Shown here piece after piece: positions 35,774-47,680 of a stretch of DNA of 64,000 nt. A program made the position numbers and the translations under genes. The notes below the pieces were generated by a model. The model was not told the DNA's origin. It worked only from the letters and a program-made list of their open reading frames with translations, and made no database searches. Positions within the stretch are counted from its first letter, which is position 1. Every line of letters begins with the position of its first letter. Origin of the DNA: Chinchilla lanigera (taxonomy: Eukaryota; Chordata; Mammalia; Rodentia; Chinchillidae); NCBI RefSeq assembly GCF_000276665.1, contig NW_004955436.1:20328311-20392310 (forward strand). Direction: 5' to 3'.

Positions 35774-35910
35774 CATTAGTTTTCATAACTGTTTAACATC
35801 AGAACAATGTTTTGAAACAAAATAAAACAGAAACACTTAATATATATAGCACATAAAAGTGAAATTGAGAGTACTCAAGGTCTGCAGAACACAGTTTGGA
35901 AACCACTGAT
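35774..35910. mobile_element. possible hAT-Charlie element
   Basis: Ends resemble each other in inverted form: ATTAGTTTTCATAACTG on the left and CAGTTTGGAAACCACTGAT on the right, as in MER5-like elements. The interior is not recognisable. Confidence 0.5.
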
Positions 35911-36599
35911 CGAAAGCTCTCTTTTTAAAAACTCTTTCCTCTTTTCTTTGTCTCAGTGGAGAAAGAAAACATCTGGAAAGGATCCACCATATTAGTTTCC
36001 CTATGCGTACACCAGAACATATGTATTAAGTCACCTGACAGCCTTTTCTTCTCCAGATTAAATAGCCATTATGAGTCCCACTTTCCATCCCTTTAAAATA
36101 TATTTCCTTTTTAAAAAAAAAAAAAATCTTTGGTTTCTGTAACTCTTTATTAAAAAGTAAAGTTACATACCAACCATGATCTCTAAGAAAAGCCAAGTGT
36201 AGCAAAAGGATTATTTGCAGCTCTATTATGTGATATTCTTACTCTTAATGCACTTCAAGTTGTTCCCTGTTAATAACAGCATTCCACACTGCCTTGGACT
36301 CCACCAACCAAGAGCTCAGGATGATCTGCAAATTTTTTTAATGGAACTTGTTATATCTACTCCACAATTTCCCAACTAATCCTCATGTAATTTGTCACTG
36401 TTCTCCTGGAGCCTCTGCAATTTTTCGTATTGAATATAATTCTGTTTTCAACAGAGTCTTTTTTTAATTATTAAAAGTCACTGATTTTTTCTACTGTCTT
36501 CCCAAAGACCTCATCCAACTTCAGAATGAATGTGAATACTCCCTAGTTTACAGTTAAAGTTGTAGTCTAATAAAATTTTAATTAACTTAAAAAGAATTT
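35911..36599. other. intergenic, nothing recognised
   Basis: Contains an A-run after 36113 but no identified element. Confidence 0.5.
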
Positions 36600-36972
36600 G
36601 CATATGCAGTGTGACACAGGCTGAAGTGCTAACCCCCAAGTACTTCAGAATGTAACATTATTTGAAGACAAGGTCTTTAAATGGGTGATTATATTAAAAT
36701 GAGGCCATGGGTGGGTGCTAATCTAACCTGACTCTATAAATCGAGGAAATGGATGCACACAAGAGAGACACTAGGTATTCCTGCACACAGAGAAAAGGCC
36801 ATAGACACAGCAAGAAAGCAGACAATTACAAGTCAAAGAGAAGGGCCTTAGAAGAAATAAGAGCTGATGACACTTTGATCTTGGACTCCCGGCCTTCACA
36901 ACTGTGAGAAAATAAATCACTGTTGTCTAGGCCTCCCCATCTAATTTTGCTATGACGGCCCTGGCAAAGTAA
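36600..36972 (+). mobile_element. MaLR-type LTR (MLT1-like)
   Basis: ATTTGAAGACAAGGTCTTTA, AAAATGAGGCCATGGGTGGG, TTTGATCTTGGACTCCCGG, CTGTGAGAAAATAAATCACT, TTGCTATGACGGCCCTGG in MLT1 order. Confidence 0.9.
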
Positions 36973-37099
36973 CACAAAGTTGAGCCTATTCTGTGCATGA
37001 CTTTATGCAGCCCCTTAGAGCTCAGCAAGGAACCCATGCCATAACAGAAAAAGCTACAAAAAGGCACAAGTACCCATAACTCAAGTCACAATAGGTCAT

Positions 37100-37265
37100 A
37101 CCAGAAGACCTGAGCAAAAATCCCTAGAAATACCCAGGAAGTAGGAATTCTTTCCATCTAGGGGATAAGAGAAGACTAAAAAGAAGAGAAGGCATCTTCA
37201 CTGAATCTTAAAGGATGAACAAAATGGAAAGGAAGGGTGAGGGACAGGTCACAATCTGGGGAACT
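37100..37265 (-). mobile_element. possible L2 fragment
   Basis: GAAGGCATCTTCACTGAATC and TTAAAGGATGAACAAAATGG resemble the minus strand of L2. Short and diverged. Confidence 0.4.
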
Positions 37266-37289
37266 AGGACATTTTGAACATGAACAAGG

Positions 37290-37380
37290 GGGCTGGGATT
37301 TAGCTCAGCGGCAAAGCGCCTGCCTGGCAAATGCAAGGTCATGAGTTCAGTTCCCAGTACCCGAGGGAAAAAAAAAAAAA
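37290..37380 (+). mobile_element. young ID-type SINE with perfect 14-bp duplication
   Basis: Body GGCTGGGATTTAGCTCAGCGG to B-box and A-tail. Flanked by a perfect GAACATGAACAAGG (37276-37289 and 37381-37394), implying a recent insertion. Confidence 0.96.
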
Positions 37381-37474
37381 GAACATGAACAAGGTCCATG
37401 CTACTACATTCATAATCCCTACGATAGCAACCCCAGTTTTTATTTACCTGTGGACAAGTTTGGCAATTTAAAAA

Positions 37475-37640
37475 TCTAACATCAAGACCAATTGAGCACC
37501 CTTTAAAAAATATACAGATCCTCAGGCCCCATTCCTAGCCTGCCAAATTAGGAGCACCAAGAATGATAATCCAGAATCTTTAACCAGTTTCTTAGGAGAG
37601 ATAGAATCAACTTCAAGAGTTTAGAGATTCCTGTCCTAAT
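37475..37640 (+). mobile_element. MER5-type hAT-Charlie fragment
   Basis: CAGATCCTCAGGCCCCATTC, ATAATCCAGAATCTTTAAC and AGTTTAGAGATTCCTG resemble MER5A with weakened ends. Confidence 0.65.
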
Positions 37641-37894
37641 AAGATGATGACTTAATTTCTAGTGAATGAGAAAAAACACAAAGCAGAAAATCTCTTACAA
37701 GTTTAATAATGATTTCAAGTGAGTTTGTATTTTATTAATTAGAATCAAATGCACAAGTACAAAAGGAATACACCTATATTATTTTGACATTTATATAGAC
37801 ATGTGAGATCTTATTTATTCAAACTGCAGATAGTGTCGGGTTACTTATAAGAATTCTGCCTCTATTTACCACGTGTTCATGGGTTTCTGACTAG

Positions 37895-38020
37895 CTCTTT
37901 CTCTCCCCTGTCCCATTCTTACCCCTCCGATGAGAAGGTATAAAAAGAACTACAAGACAATAAATTTTTGTTGTTTGAACATGGTATTCTGCTGTGTCAG
38001 TACTAGAAAACTAATACAAC
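37895..38020 (+). mobile_element. MaLR-type LTR 3' fragment
   Basis: AATAAATTTTTGTTGTTTGA, ATGGTATTCTGCTGTG, AAAACTAATACAACC resemble the end of an MLT1/MST LTR. Confidence 0.5.
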
Positions 38021-38288
38021 CATCTACTATGGGAAGGATCAGAGGTAGTTTTTTGTTCTTGTTGTCATTTTTGTTGTTGTTATTTTGGATTTCTCTCCTT
38101 TTCTTCTTTTCTCATCTTCCAAAAAACTCCTAAATTCAAAGTTTCTCCTGCTAAAGTGATGAAAATGCCCCGTACTTCTTAAAGATTCCGTGAAATTATT
38201 TAGGTAAAATGCAAAACACAGTGTTAGATCCCACCCTACTCCTATCCACCCCATCACACAAATAGAAACTCTTTTAAAATATTTTTAA

Positions 38289-38388
38289 GGGGCTGGGGAT
38301 TTAGCTCAGCAGCAAAAGTGCCTGCCTGGCAAGCGCAAGGTCATGAGTTCGGTTCCCGGTACCAGAGAAAAACCAAAAAAAAAAAAAA
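38289..38388 (+). mobile_element. ID-type SINE
   Basis: GGGGCTGGGGATTTAGCTCA to GGTACCAGAGAAAAACC and long A-tail, with ATTTTTAA on both sides (38281-38288 and 38389-38396). Confidence 0.94.
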
Positions 38389-38399
38389 ATTTTTAAAAT

Positions 38400-38870
38400 G
38401 TGAGTGAATTCTATTTCTTATTTCTTTTTATTAGTACATATTTGCAGTACATAATATTTACAGTGTGGAATTGGTACATGTACATAACACATCTTTCTTT
38501 TGTTTGTCTTTTTGAGGGAGGGTCTCGCTATGCAGTTCAGGCTGCCCTTGAGCTCACTTTGTAGCCCAGGCTGGCCACGAACTCACAACGACCCTCCTAC
38601 CTCAGCCTCCGGAGTGCTGGGATTACACACGTGTGCCACCACTCCTGGCCGTAACACATTTTAATTCCCTTTTTAACCCCCTTTCCTTCGCTTCCCTTCT
38701 CCCTCCATCTCTTGATCTCTTCTCATCTGAGAAAGATCGATCTCCTACTTCCTATTATCTATCTCACATTTTTCTCTTTATGTATAATTTGGGTTTCTCA
38801 CATAAGAGAAAGCATGCAGTATTTAAGCTTGTATGTCTGATTTCTTTCTTCTAAGCATTTTTTGAAGCTG
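38400..38870 (-). mobile_element. L1 3' UTR fragment split by a B1
   Basis: Reads on the minus strand like a LINE-1 3' end: a TGCATGCTTTCTCTTATGTG motif, a purine-rich AGGGAGAAGGGAAG stretch, then ATGTACTAATAAAAAG at the 3' end. A B1 is inserted at 38493-38651. Confidence 0.7.
38493..38651 (-). mobile_element. B1 SINE inserted in an L1 3' end
   Basis: Reverse-oriented duplicated B1 (TTTTTGAGGGAGGGTCTCGC ... CCACCACTCCTGGCC), flanked by TAACACAT (38485-38492 and 38652-38659). Sits inside an older minus-strand L1 fragment. Confidence 0.94.
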
Positions 38871-39164
38871 GGCCGTTCCGTTAGCTTTTTCTCAACTCAC
38901 ATTTTAGCTAACGCTGGAAACTCACCTCGAAAAGCTCTACGTCAATCAAAAGCTTACACTAGAACCTTATACCAGTCAAAAGCTTCTGCCTTTACTGATC
39001 CCTGAGTGAGCCGTTTTGGTTACCAGTTACTCAAGCGGGTAACAGCCACTGCGTACACGTTGGTGAGCAGCCGTTCTTCGTTTCTGCTGGGTTTTCCTAC
39101 CTTCAGCCTTGAGAATCACCTCCAGGAAATCTTCCCAATCCTTCATTTGAATTCCTTTGGTTCC

Positions 39165-39470
39165 TATGTTCTATTTCATTCATTCATTCCCTCACTCACT
39201 CACTCATTCACTCACTCACTCTCTCATTCACTGTGAAGGTCTAATCCATGTCGGGACTTGTTTCAGACACTGACTGAACAAACAGGCCTCTCTGCCCTCC
39301 CGGAGTTGCTATTTTAGGGTGGAAGGCAGTAAACAGCACTAAGGAGAAAAGTTAAGCAGAGGGATAATGCCGTTTGGTGTGGGACAGTGAAGACCTCACT
39401 CGGGAGGAATTTGATCAGGGATATGAAGAAATTGGAACATGGGCCAGTCACCTGCAAAGAAAACTCCAGG
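39165..39470 (-). mobile_element. L2 relic with expanded (TCAY)n start
   Basis: The terminal ATGAATGAATGA motif of L2, reversed, has grown into the TCAT/TCAC tract at 39172-39233. It is followed by CAGACACTGACTGAACAAAC, CTCTCTGCCCTCCCGGAG and AAGACCTCACTCGGGAGG, all in reverse L2 order. Confidence 0.7.
39172..39233. repeat. (TCAY)n tetranucleotide tract
   Basis: Mixed TCAT and TCAC units, expanded from an L2 end. Confidence 0.95.
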
Positions 39471-39526
39471 CAGTTTCTTTCTTTCTCAGCAGTAGGGATC
39501 TCCTATTATCTCAGTTTTGTCACCCC

Positions 39527-39952
39527 TACTATGGGTTGAACTGTGTCCCCAGGAAAGATATGTTGGAGTCCCACCCCTAGTAGCTCAAAATTTGATCTGA
39601 TTTAAATACAGGATTTTTAGAGAAGGAACCAAGTTAAAAATGAAGTCTTTAGGATAAGTCCTAACCCAATAAAACTGCTGTTCTGGTAAAAAGGGGAAAT
39701 TTGGACAGAGAAATATGCATTAAGGGGAAAACACTCTGTTAAAATGAGGAAGAGATCAGAGTGATGCATTTACTATCAAAAATACCAAAGACTGCGGCAA
39801 ACCACGGAAGGACAGAAGACAGACATGGAAGATATTTACCTTCTCAGCCAACTCCAACCCTGTTAAGACCTTGATCTTTGACCTCTGGCCTCCAGAATTG
39901 TGGGATAATTCATCGTTGTGCTTTAAGCACAGTGTTCTGCTACATCAGAGGA
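39527..39952 (+). mobile_element. MaLR-type LTR (MLT1-like)
   Basis: TACTATGGGTTGAACTGTGT, TGAAGTCTTTAGGATAAGTC, GATCTTTGACCTCTGGCCTC, AGAATTGTGGGATAATTCA, GTGTTCTGCTACATCAGAGG in order. Confidence 0.88.
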
Positions 39953-40189
39953 GGGTACTGCTGGAAGGGTCAAAGACTGGCTACTCCCTTACCAGGTTCA
40001 CAGGAGAAACCCCTATTACGTGGGGTTTCCTGTCTTGCTGGATTACTGTAACTACCTTCTTCCTGTACCCCCTCCCTCTAGTCCTACTGTCTTAAACCAT
40101 TTTTATAATACTATCTTACAGGTTCACAAGCTTTCACCTGCTTGTGTCACCGGATTTGTGCAGACACAAAACCCTTAGGATCCAGCCTC

Positions 40190-40530
40190 CGTGTACCTCT
40201 CCAATCTCTTTCTCTCTTCTTTGCCTGGAGTTTCCAACTCCTGGCCACACGTGGCTCAATTCCTGCTCATCCTCAGGTTCAATTTCATCACAGTGTTCAC
40301 TGCAAAGCCTCTCAGTGTCCCCAAGACGGGTTTTGGGTCTACCTGCGTGTCCTAGGAAGCCCTTGCGTTAATACTGCTGTGGTATTTAAAACACAGCACA
40401 TCTAAGCCCTGCTCATCTGACTCTTCCTTGGGACTGTGAGCTGCTATCTTGTTTATATGTCCAGGCACTAAGGAAGTGCCTGGCACTTGAGATACACTCC
40501 CATTGGATGAATGAAAATTAATGAACAAGT
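40190..40530 (+). mobile_element. L2 LINE 3' end
   Basis: GGACTGTGAGCTGCTATC, AGGAAGTGCCTGGCACTTG and the ending GGATGAATGAAAATTAATGA are typical of L2 3' ends. Confidence 0.8.
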
Positions 40531-41269
40531 TTTTTGTGGTTTTTTTTTTTTTTCCCTTAAGAGGTGGGGTATGGACGGATGACCTTTGCAGGGATTTCCC
40601 AGTCCTATGCAGAGCCACTGGAGTTGGATAATGCTGCACCTCTCCCTACGGTTGCAAGAAGAAACTGGATTAGACATTAAAAAGCTGCTCCTTGTGTTGC
40701 AAGACTGTGAAGAATAAGGGAGGGGACTGTCCAGCAATTTTTCAACCCGGGGCTGACCAATATTTTGCAATCTGTTTGCTGATAGAAAGTGGCCTCTTCG
40801 ACTGTCGCCCAAGCCTCCAACTCTGTAACTGCATGTGCCTGACCTGACAGCATATGCAATTGTGGCAGCTAACCATGCAATCTGTCCTGGGCTTAGGTCT
40901 CCAAAAATAAGTGTTTTTGAAGTTTTAAAATTATCTGCACGCACTTATAAATGGTAAAGAGTTTAGGAAAAGAGAATAAGACAGAGAGAAACAACTTTAT
41001 TTTTTTTAATATGCCCAACTAGAGGAAGACGGGAGTGATAACAGTCAAAAATAACCAGGATTAGGTCTCTTTTTGCAAATTCCTGAATGGGAAAAATGTA
41101 TCAGAATTTCCAGTCCTCAAGAAATAGGGCCTGAAAAAAAAAAGTCTTGTGAGCTACAAGGAAGAAAAAGCAGAGGGGGAGGGGAGCTGGCTCTGCGCAG
41201 CAGGAAGTCTTCAATGACCATCGAGTTATGAAGAAACAACTCTGCTCTGAAGTCCTTATTCGGAGCGCT
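40531..41269. other. sequence between L2 and the CITED2 upstream region
   Basis: No element identified. A 158-codon minus frame (40468-40944) is not supported as a gene. Confidence 0.45.
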
Positions 41270-41527
41270 AAACTCGATTTTACCAAAGAGCAATATAAAG
41301 GCTCCGAGCAGCCTCATCGCGGTGTTGGGAAAACAATTTGGCTTCCCTGTGTAATAAAGCAAGAGAGCTCCGACTGGGTAGTGGCCCAGACCGGTGTAGG
41401 GGTTGTATTTGCAAGTCAAATGAGCCCAATGGGCGAGCCGACTCGTTGTGCCGCGTTCTGCAAGCAGGGTTATTATTATCGCCTATTGCTCCACTGAACA
41501 ATTTCACTGAAAAGGAAGAGTGCCGGC

Positions 41528-41553
41528 AGTGTGTTTGTGTGTGTGCGCGCGCA
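41528..41553. repeat. alternating GT/GC tract upstream of CITED2
   Basis: GTGTGTTTGTGTGTGTGCGC then GCGCGCA. Mostly alternating purine-pyrimidine, so Z-DNA prone. Confidence 0.9.
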
Positions 41554-41567
41554 CCGTACCATACGGG

Positions 41568-41582
41568 ACGTGCCGCTACGTG
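41568..41582 (+). promoter_or_regulatory. paired hypoxia-response cores
   Basis: ACGTGCCGCTACGTG contains two ACGTG cores ten bases apart, about 1.07 kb upstream of the CITED2 start. CITED2 is a known hypoxia-induced gene; binding here is inferred. Confidence 0.4.
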
Positions 41583-42310
41583 CCCACCTCCAGAACGACT
41601 TTATTTACGGAGCGATTACCATGTTATCTATTTGTTTTCCTTTTCCAGCAGCAGCAGCCCTACTCAGCCCTCGAATTTCTTAATTACAAACCCGTTTGCT
41701 TCTGAATCAACCCCAAACCGTCAGGCTGAGCCCGGAGGGAGCCCGTGCAAGTTTGCACACACATATACACAGCCCCCCCCGCCCCGATCAAGGGCAACAG
41801 CAGAAGCAAGTAACTGTGTATGTGCAAAAAGGTGGATCTGGGGACGAGGATCGCTGAGTTTGTTTACAGAGCAGAGCCTCAGCTCGGATGCCAAAGCTAC
41901 CAAGAGCTGCAAACGCAAACTTAGCAGAAGCACACGTACCCGGGAGCGCCGGGCGGAACCGAAAGTGCGGAGCGGATCCCAGGGCGCGGAGTGGAGGGCC
42001 CGGCCCTGCGAGCGCGCTCGGTCCACCTGCAGCCGCTGCCGCTCCCCGCCCCCAGCTCCTGTCCTTGAAAGAGGATGGGACACAATCATCCACGCGCGGC
42101 ATGTATGTAGATTAGATTCACTTGCTGACCCTCTAAACACACGAAGGCTCGCCTCGGGAAAGCGCTCCCAGGAGAAAGAGCATTAGTTGTGCAGGGCTTT
42201 AAAAAAACAACAAAAAAAAACCCTCGGGAAAGTAGGAGCATTCTTGGGTGCCGGGCGGCGGCTGCGGCGGGCGGCGCTGCAGGACGCTCGGGAGGGCGGG
42301 AGCGCGGGGC

Positions 42311-42526
42311 NNNNNNNNNNNNNNNNNNNNNNNNNNNNNNNNNNNNNNNNNNNNNNNNNNNNNNNNNNNNNNNNNNNNNNNNNNNNNNNNNNNNNNNNNN
42401 NNNNNNNNNNNNNNNNNNNNNNNNNNNNNNNNNNNNNNNNNNNNNNNNNNNNNNNNNNNNNNNNNNNNNNNNNNNNNNNNNNNNNNNNNNNNNNNNNNNN
42501 NNNNNNNNNNNNNNNNNNNNNNNNNN
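42311..42526. other. assembly gap (216 N)
   Basis: A run of N bases in the most GC-rich part of the CpG island, about 130-340 bases upstream of the inferred CITED2 start. Reading frames drawn across it are meaningless. Promoter elements may be hidden here. Confidence 1.
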
Positions 42527-42620
42527 CGCCGCCGCCCGCCGCTCCGGGGCCGCGATCCGGAATCCGCGTCTTCGCGCCGCCCTCCGGGGAGGCTCTCGCT
42601 CCGCCCTTCCTGAAATCCCT

Positions 42621-42628
42621 TATATTAA
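42621..42628 (+). promoter_or_regulatory. CITED2: CITED2 core promoter TATA-like box
   Basis: TATATTAA within CCCTTATATTAACTG, about 30 bases before the inferred transcription start near 42653, inside a CpG-rich region. Spacing fits a TATA promoter. No start-site data are available here. Confidence 0.7.
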
Positions 42629-42652
42629 CTGTGGCCAAAGCCCTAAGAAACA

Positions 42653-42886
42653 CAGCTCATTGTTGGCAGCTGCCGGGCGGTCCTGCCGAGCTGTGCGGGC
42701 TGCGGAGGGAAAAGAAAAGGGAACGGCTTGGAATCTGCCCCGGCGGCCGCGGCGAGACCTCGGCACCGACCAGGCGACCGCGAGCGCCCCGCACGCCAGG
42801 AAGGGCCCCTCTATGCGCTGCTGAGCCGGTCCTGGACCCGACGATCCCGCCCTCGGTCTCCGGAGCAGACATCGCAAAGACGAAAG
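42653..42886 (+). other. CITED2: CITED2 exon 1 (5' UTR)
   Basis: Non-coding first exon inferred from a TATA-like box about 30 bases upstream of the 5' end (AGCTCATTGTTGGCAGCTG) and a good donor, AAAG|GTGAGC, at 42886/42887. The 5' end is an estimate from TATA spacing and from remembered similarity to human CITED2 mRNA. It contains a four-codon upstream reading frame (42813-42824, Met-Arg-Cys-stop) ahead of the main start. Confidence 0.8.
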
Positions 42887-44164
<1,278 letters not shown>

Positions 44165-45055
44165 CTCGATCCAACCCCTTGGAAAGAAATCAAACCCCCA
44201 ACTTCTTCGGTGTGAATTAAAAAATAAAAATAAAAAATAAAAGAAAAAACATTCCCCTAGACACAGTATCTCACTTTTCAGATCCTGAAAGGTTTGAGAA
44301 CTTGGAAACAAAGTAAACTATAAACTTGTACAAATTGATTTAAAAAAAAAAAAATGCTGCCACTTTTTTTTTGTTGTTTTGTTTTTGTTTCGTTTTTGTA
44401 GCCTTGACATTCACCTCCCTTATGTAGCTGAAATACCTAGCTAACTTGGTCTTTTTCGTTGTTTGTTCTTACTTCTTATTTCCTCACCTCCAGTGCTCAA
44501 CTGTTAGGTATTAATCTTGGCAAACTGCTTAATCTTATGGATTTTGTAGATGGTTTCAGATGACTGAACTGCGTTCAGATTTAGGAGTGAAAGGAAAAAT
44601 TGCATTAGCTGGTTGCATGAACTTTGAAGGGCAGATATTACTGCACAAACTCTGCCATCTCGCTTCATTTTTTTAAACTATGCATTTGAGTACAGACTAA
44701 TTTTTAAAATATGCTAAACTGGAAGATTAAACAGATGTGGGCCAAACCGTTCTGGATCAGGAAAAGTCATACTGTTCACTTTCAAGTTGGCTGCCCCCCC
44801 TCCCCCATATGTACAGACAATAGGGTGTGGAATGTCGTCAGTGCAAACATTTCACAGATTTTTATTTCTGTCTTCAACATTTTTGACACTGTGCTAATAG
44901 TTATATTCAGTACATGAAAAGATACTACTGTGTTGAAAGCTTTTTAGGAAATTTTGACAGTATTTTTGTACAAAACATTTTTTTGAAAAAATACTTGTTA
45001 ATTTATTCTATTTTAATTTGCCAATGTCAATAAAAAGTTAAGAAATACTTGTTTT
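44165..45055 (+). other. CITED2: CITED2 3' UTR
   Basis: AT-rich untranslated tail directly after the TGA stop. It has an A-rich run with several AATAAA matches at about 44220-44243, pyrimidine and T-rich runs near 44365-44400, and ATTTA pentamers (for example 44337 and 45001) typical of short-lived mRNAs. The main end is set by the 45029 signal. No SINE is inserted in it. Confidence 0.85.
45029..45034 (+). terminator. CITED2: CITED2 polyadenylation signal
   Basis: AATAAA in the context TGTCAATAAAAAGTTAAG, about 865 bases after the stop codon, followed by a GT/T-rich stretch (TTTGGGGGGGTGG from 45066). Cleavage probably falls near 45050. Confidence 0.85.
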
Positions 45056-47666
45056 CTAGAAGTCATTTGGGGGGGTGGTTCCCTTTGGTGGCTTTTTTTT
45101 TTTTCCCTTCCCTGCCTTTAAGTTGAACACTTTATTGATGAGAGTAAGCATTCCAAGGATAAGTTACAGGACACTAAAACAGGTCATGATGAGCTTAGGC
45201 AGAGAGCAGGATTTAACGTAATTGGCATAATGCTTCATTGTTATTGTAACATGGCTCTTGGTGTGGTTTAATCAAAAGCTGCAAAGTTGTCAAAGTGCTA
45301 CATTTTTTTTCCTTAATTGCCATCAGATTCAAGTGTACTCTTAAGAGTTAGAAACGTTTGCAATACTAAACATAAATATCTTCCCCTTGGGGGGGCAGGG
45401 GTAAATCAAGTGTTTCGGGTTCTACCTGATTCAACTGCTTAAATCGAGTTAGGCTCCAGTAATATACTGAGTGACGAATGGGGGTGGTATTAAATATAAA
45501 TCTACCTTTATCTCTAGTGACAAATTTTATTTCTCAGGAAAGTGCTAAGGATAGGCACACGTTTCTAGCTTAATCTCTGAAATAGCTTCTGACTGGTTTA
45601 TAATGCTAAGGAAGAGGGGGTGTATTCCACCTTGAGGCTTGCTATTTTCTATAATATTTAAAATTCGCTCAGGTTGATGCCAAGGTCAAATTACAGTCTT
45701 CACAAGATGTTCCCTCAAGTATAACCTGTTTTCCAGAATTCTGAGCTTTTCCTGTTACAAGCATTGGGTGCAAAGCCCATAAAGATAAGATCATTTTAAT
45801 TTTACCTAGATGAGACATCAAGGGGGCCAAACTGCATTTAAGTGGATGTCAAGTTTTGCTTTATATAATCAAGTGAAGGGAACTAATATTATTACAATCT
45901 CAAATTATTCCAGGTGGAAGGAGAAGAAATTTTATTTTTGTTTCTCCCTGTTTTCATAGCTCATAAGAGGAACATACTTATGTGCAAGAAAAAAAAAATG
46001 TGCTTAACCTATGAGAGGAGTAAAGAAATACAGGTAAAGGGAAATCTTAGAGGCAATGCTTTAAAAGAAAATTTCATTTAGAGTTATATTCTCATTTTAA
46101 AGCACATATTTCATAATAAATCAGGCAGGTATAGAGAAGTATTACCTTAGAGTGTGGTAACTTTTAGGTTGATTTAGGTATAATTCCGATCACCTGCAGT
46201 CCACCTGGAATTCTGTTTCCAAGGGAGGACAGGTAAAATCAAGATGCATAACTTCAATGGATTTTTTTATACCTCTATAATTGACACTTTATTTAAAATG
46301 ATGTTCTACGTAACTAATTTCATTCAGAATACACTGAATCAACCAAAACTCTTTTCACCCCATTTTAAAACTGCATCCAGATTTCCACGTTAATAGTTAG
46401 AGCCGAAAGTTCTCTTCAGTTAAGACATGTCAGTACCAAAGCTGCAATCAGCAGTAAATCTTCCTGGCTAAGCATTTTCACAGTAAGTTTTTCTTTCCCT
46501 TTCTCTTTCCCATTCTTTTTCCCTCCAGAGGTTCAAGTGAAAAAATATGTTTACATACATATTAATACAGCAATTCTAGTTCTTTCTCAGTTGTGCCAGG
46601 GGAAAAGTGGAAAGCTATTGTAGACGGTGTTTTTTGTGTGGGTGTTGTTTTTTGTGGGGGTTTTTTTGCATAAAGAAAGAAGCAAAAGAATTGTCTTACC
46701 ACCACCCCTCCCCATTTATTTGCCAAGGAATAAGCCACAGCACCTGCTCTGTCACCGAATTCCTCCTGCTGCTGAAACGCCGGAACATGCATGAGGAGAG
46801 GCAGCGCTCAAGGAACTATTATTAGATCTCAGACCCATCCCTGCCAGCACAGAGGACTCAAGCAGAGGAGCTGGCTAAGAGCACAATTTGTCCCTAGTGC
46901 AAATACAAATGAACCTCCACCCCTTCGCTCAGATGATCCCTATTTCATTAAAACTCTTTCTTGATCAGCAGTTGAGCAGAGTCTATGTGATAGCAGCAGG
47001 TCTCTTAAGCGGAGAAAAATAAGTCCTTGTTTGAGGAATCTGATTAATGAAACCTATACAGTGACCTAGATCACCGGCTGCAGGCAGACATTTGCCGAAC
47101 CTTCTGTGGTCTTGCTTGCCTACTAAGTTGCTTATAAGCATATGGGGAAATTTGACCTCTGTACCTTGGCTATTTGTCAAAAAGTTCTAATACGGTACAA
47201 GAGAGCTTCTGTTCTTTAAGCTTTGCCCGCAAATAGACACTCCATGCTTGATTTTCAAGGAGAGATCAGTGATAAGGCACAGCAGAGCCTCCTTGATACA
47301 CGTCAGGAAAACAAGCCCGCATTAATAAAAACGCCTACCTCTGCCATATGCCTGAGAAAACCCTGCTGGTAGCACCTTTGCTGGAGCTGATAGAGACGTT
47401 AAAGCTAGGGATGGGTCTTTGAAGAACAGTTACCTAATCACCACTGTTTATGGGGTGCTAGGCTACAGCACTAGTTCCAGAAGGCTGACATCTATTGTGA
47501 AGTTTATGGTCTCCGTGACTTTTACTACTGTAAACGCCTGGGATGGCTATAAATTGATGTCAACTTTAAAGGCCAGATCCTTTAGAGCAAAATATTAATC
47601 CACTAATCTATTATGGGTGGCCGGCTTTGAAATACAAACTTTGTAGTCCCAGACCATTAGGTGTTT
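45056..47666. other. repeat-poor DNA just downstream of CITED2
   Basis: About 2.6 kb with no SINE or LINE recognised. Contains CATTGTTATTGT (45236-45247), a tandem SOX-type motif. Could hold nearby enhancers; conservation not testable here. Confidence 0.35.
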
Positions 47667-47680
47667 TCGCCCCCTTGTGG
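47667..47680 (-). promoter_or_regulatory. candidate CTCF site
   Basis: On the minus strand the sequence is CCACAAGGGGGCGA, matching the CTCF core with one departure. About 2.6 kb after the end of CITED2. Confidence 0.5.

Larger units (their letters stand above)
41270..42310 (+). promoter_or_regulatory. CITED2 upstream promoter region
   Basis: About 1 kb without recognisable transposons, becoming GC-rich toward the gene. It holds a TATAAAGGC box (41294-41302), an alternating GT/GC tract (41528-41553) and two ACGTG cores ten bases apart (41568-41572, 41578-41582) that match the hypoxia-response core. A long open frame here starts only at TTG and is not called as a gene. Regulatory role is inferred from position and absence of repeats. 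Confidence 0.5.

Noticed and set aside
40468..40944. 158-codon minus-strand frame
   Set aside because: Overlaps an L2 3' end, lacks domains and shows no splice or promoter context.
41338..42186. 282-codon plus-strand open frame upstream of CITED2
   Set aside because: It opens at TTG rather than ATG, lies in GC-rich promoter sequence where stops are rare, and has only low-complexity Arg/Pro/Ser content.
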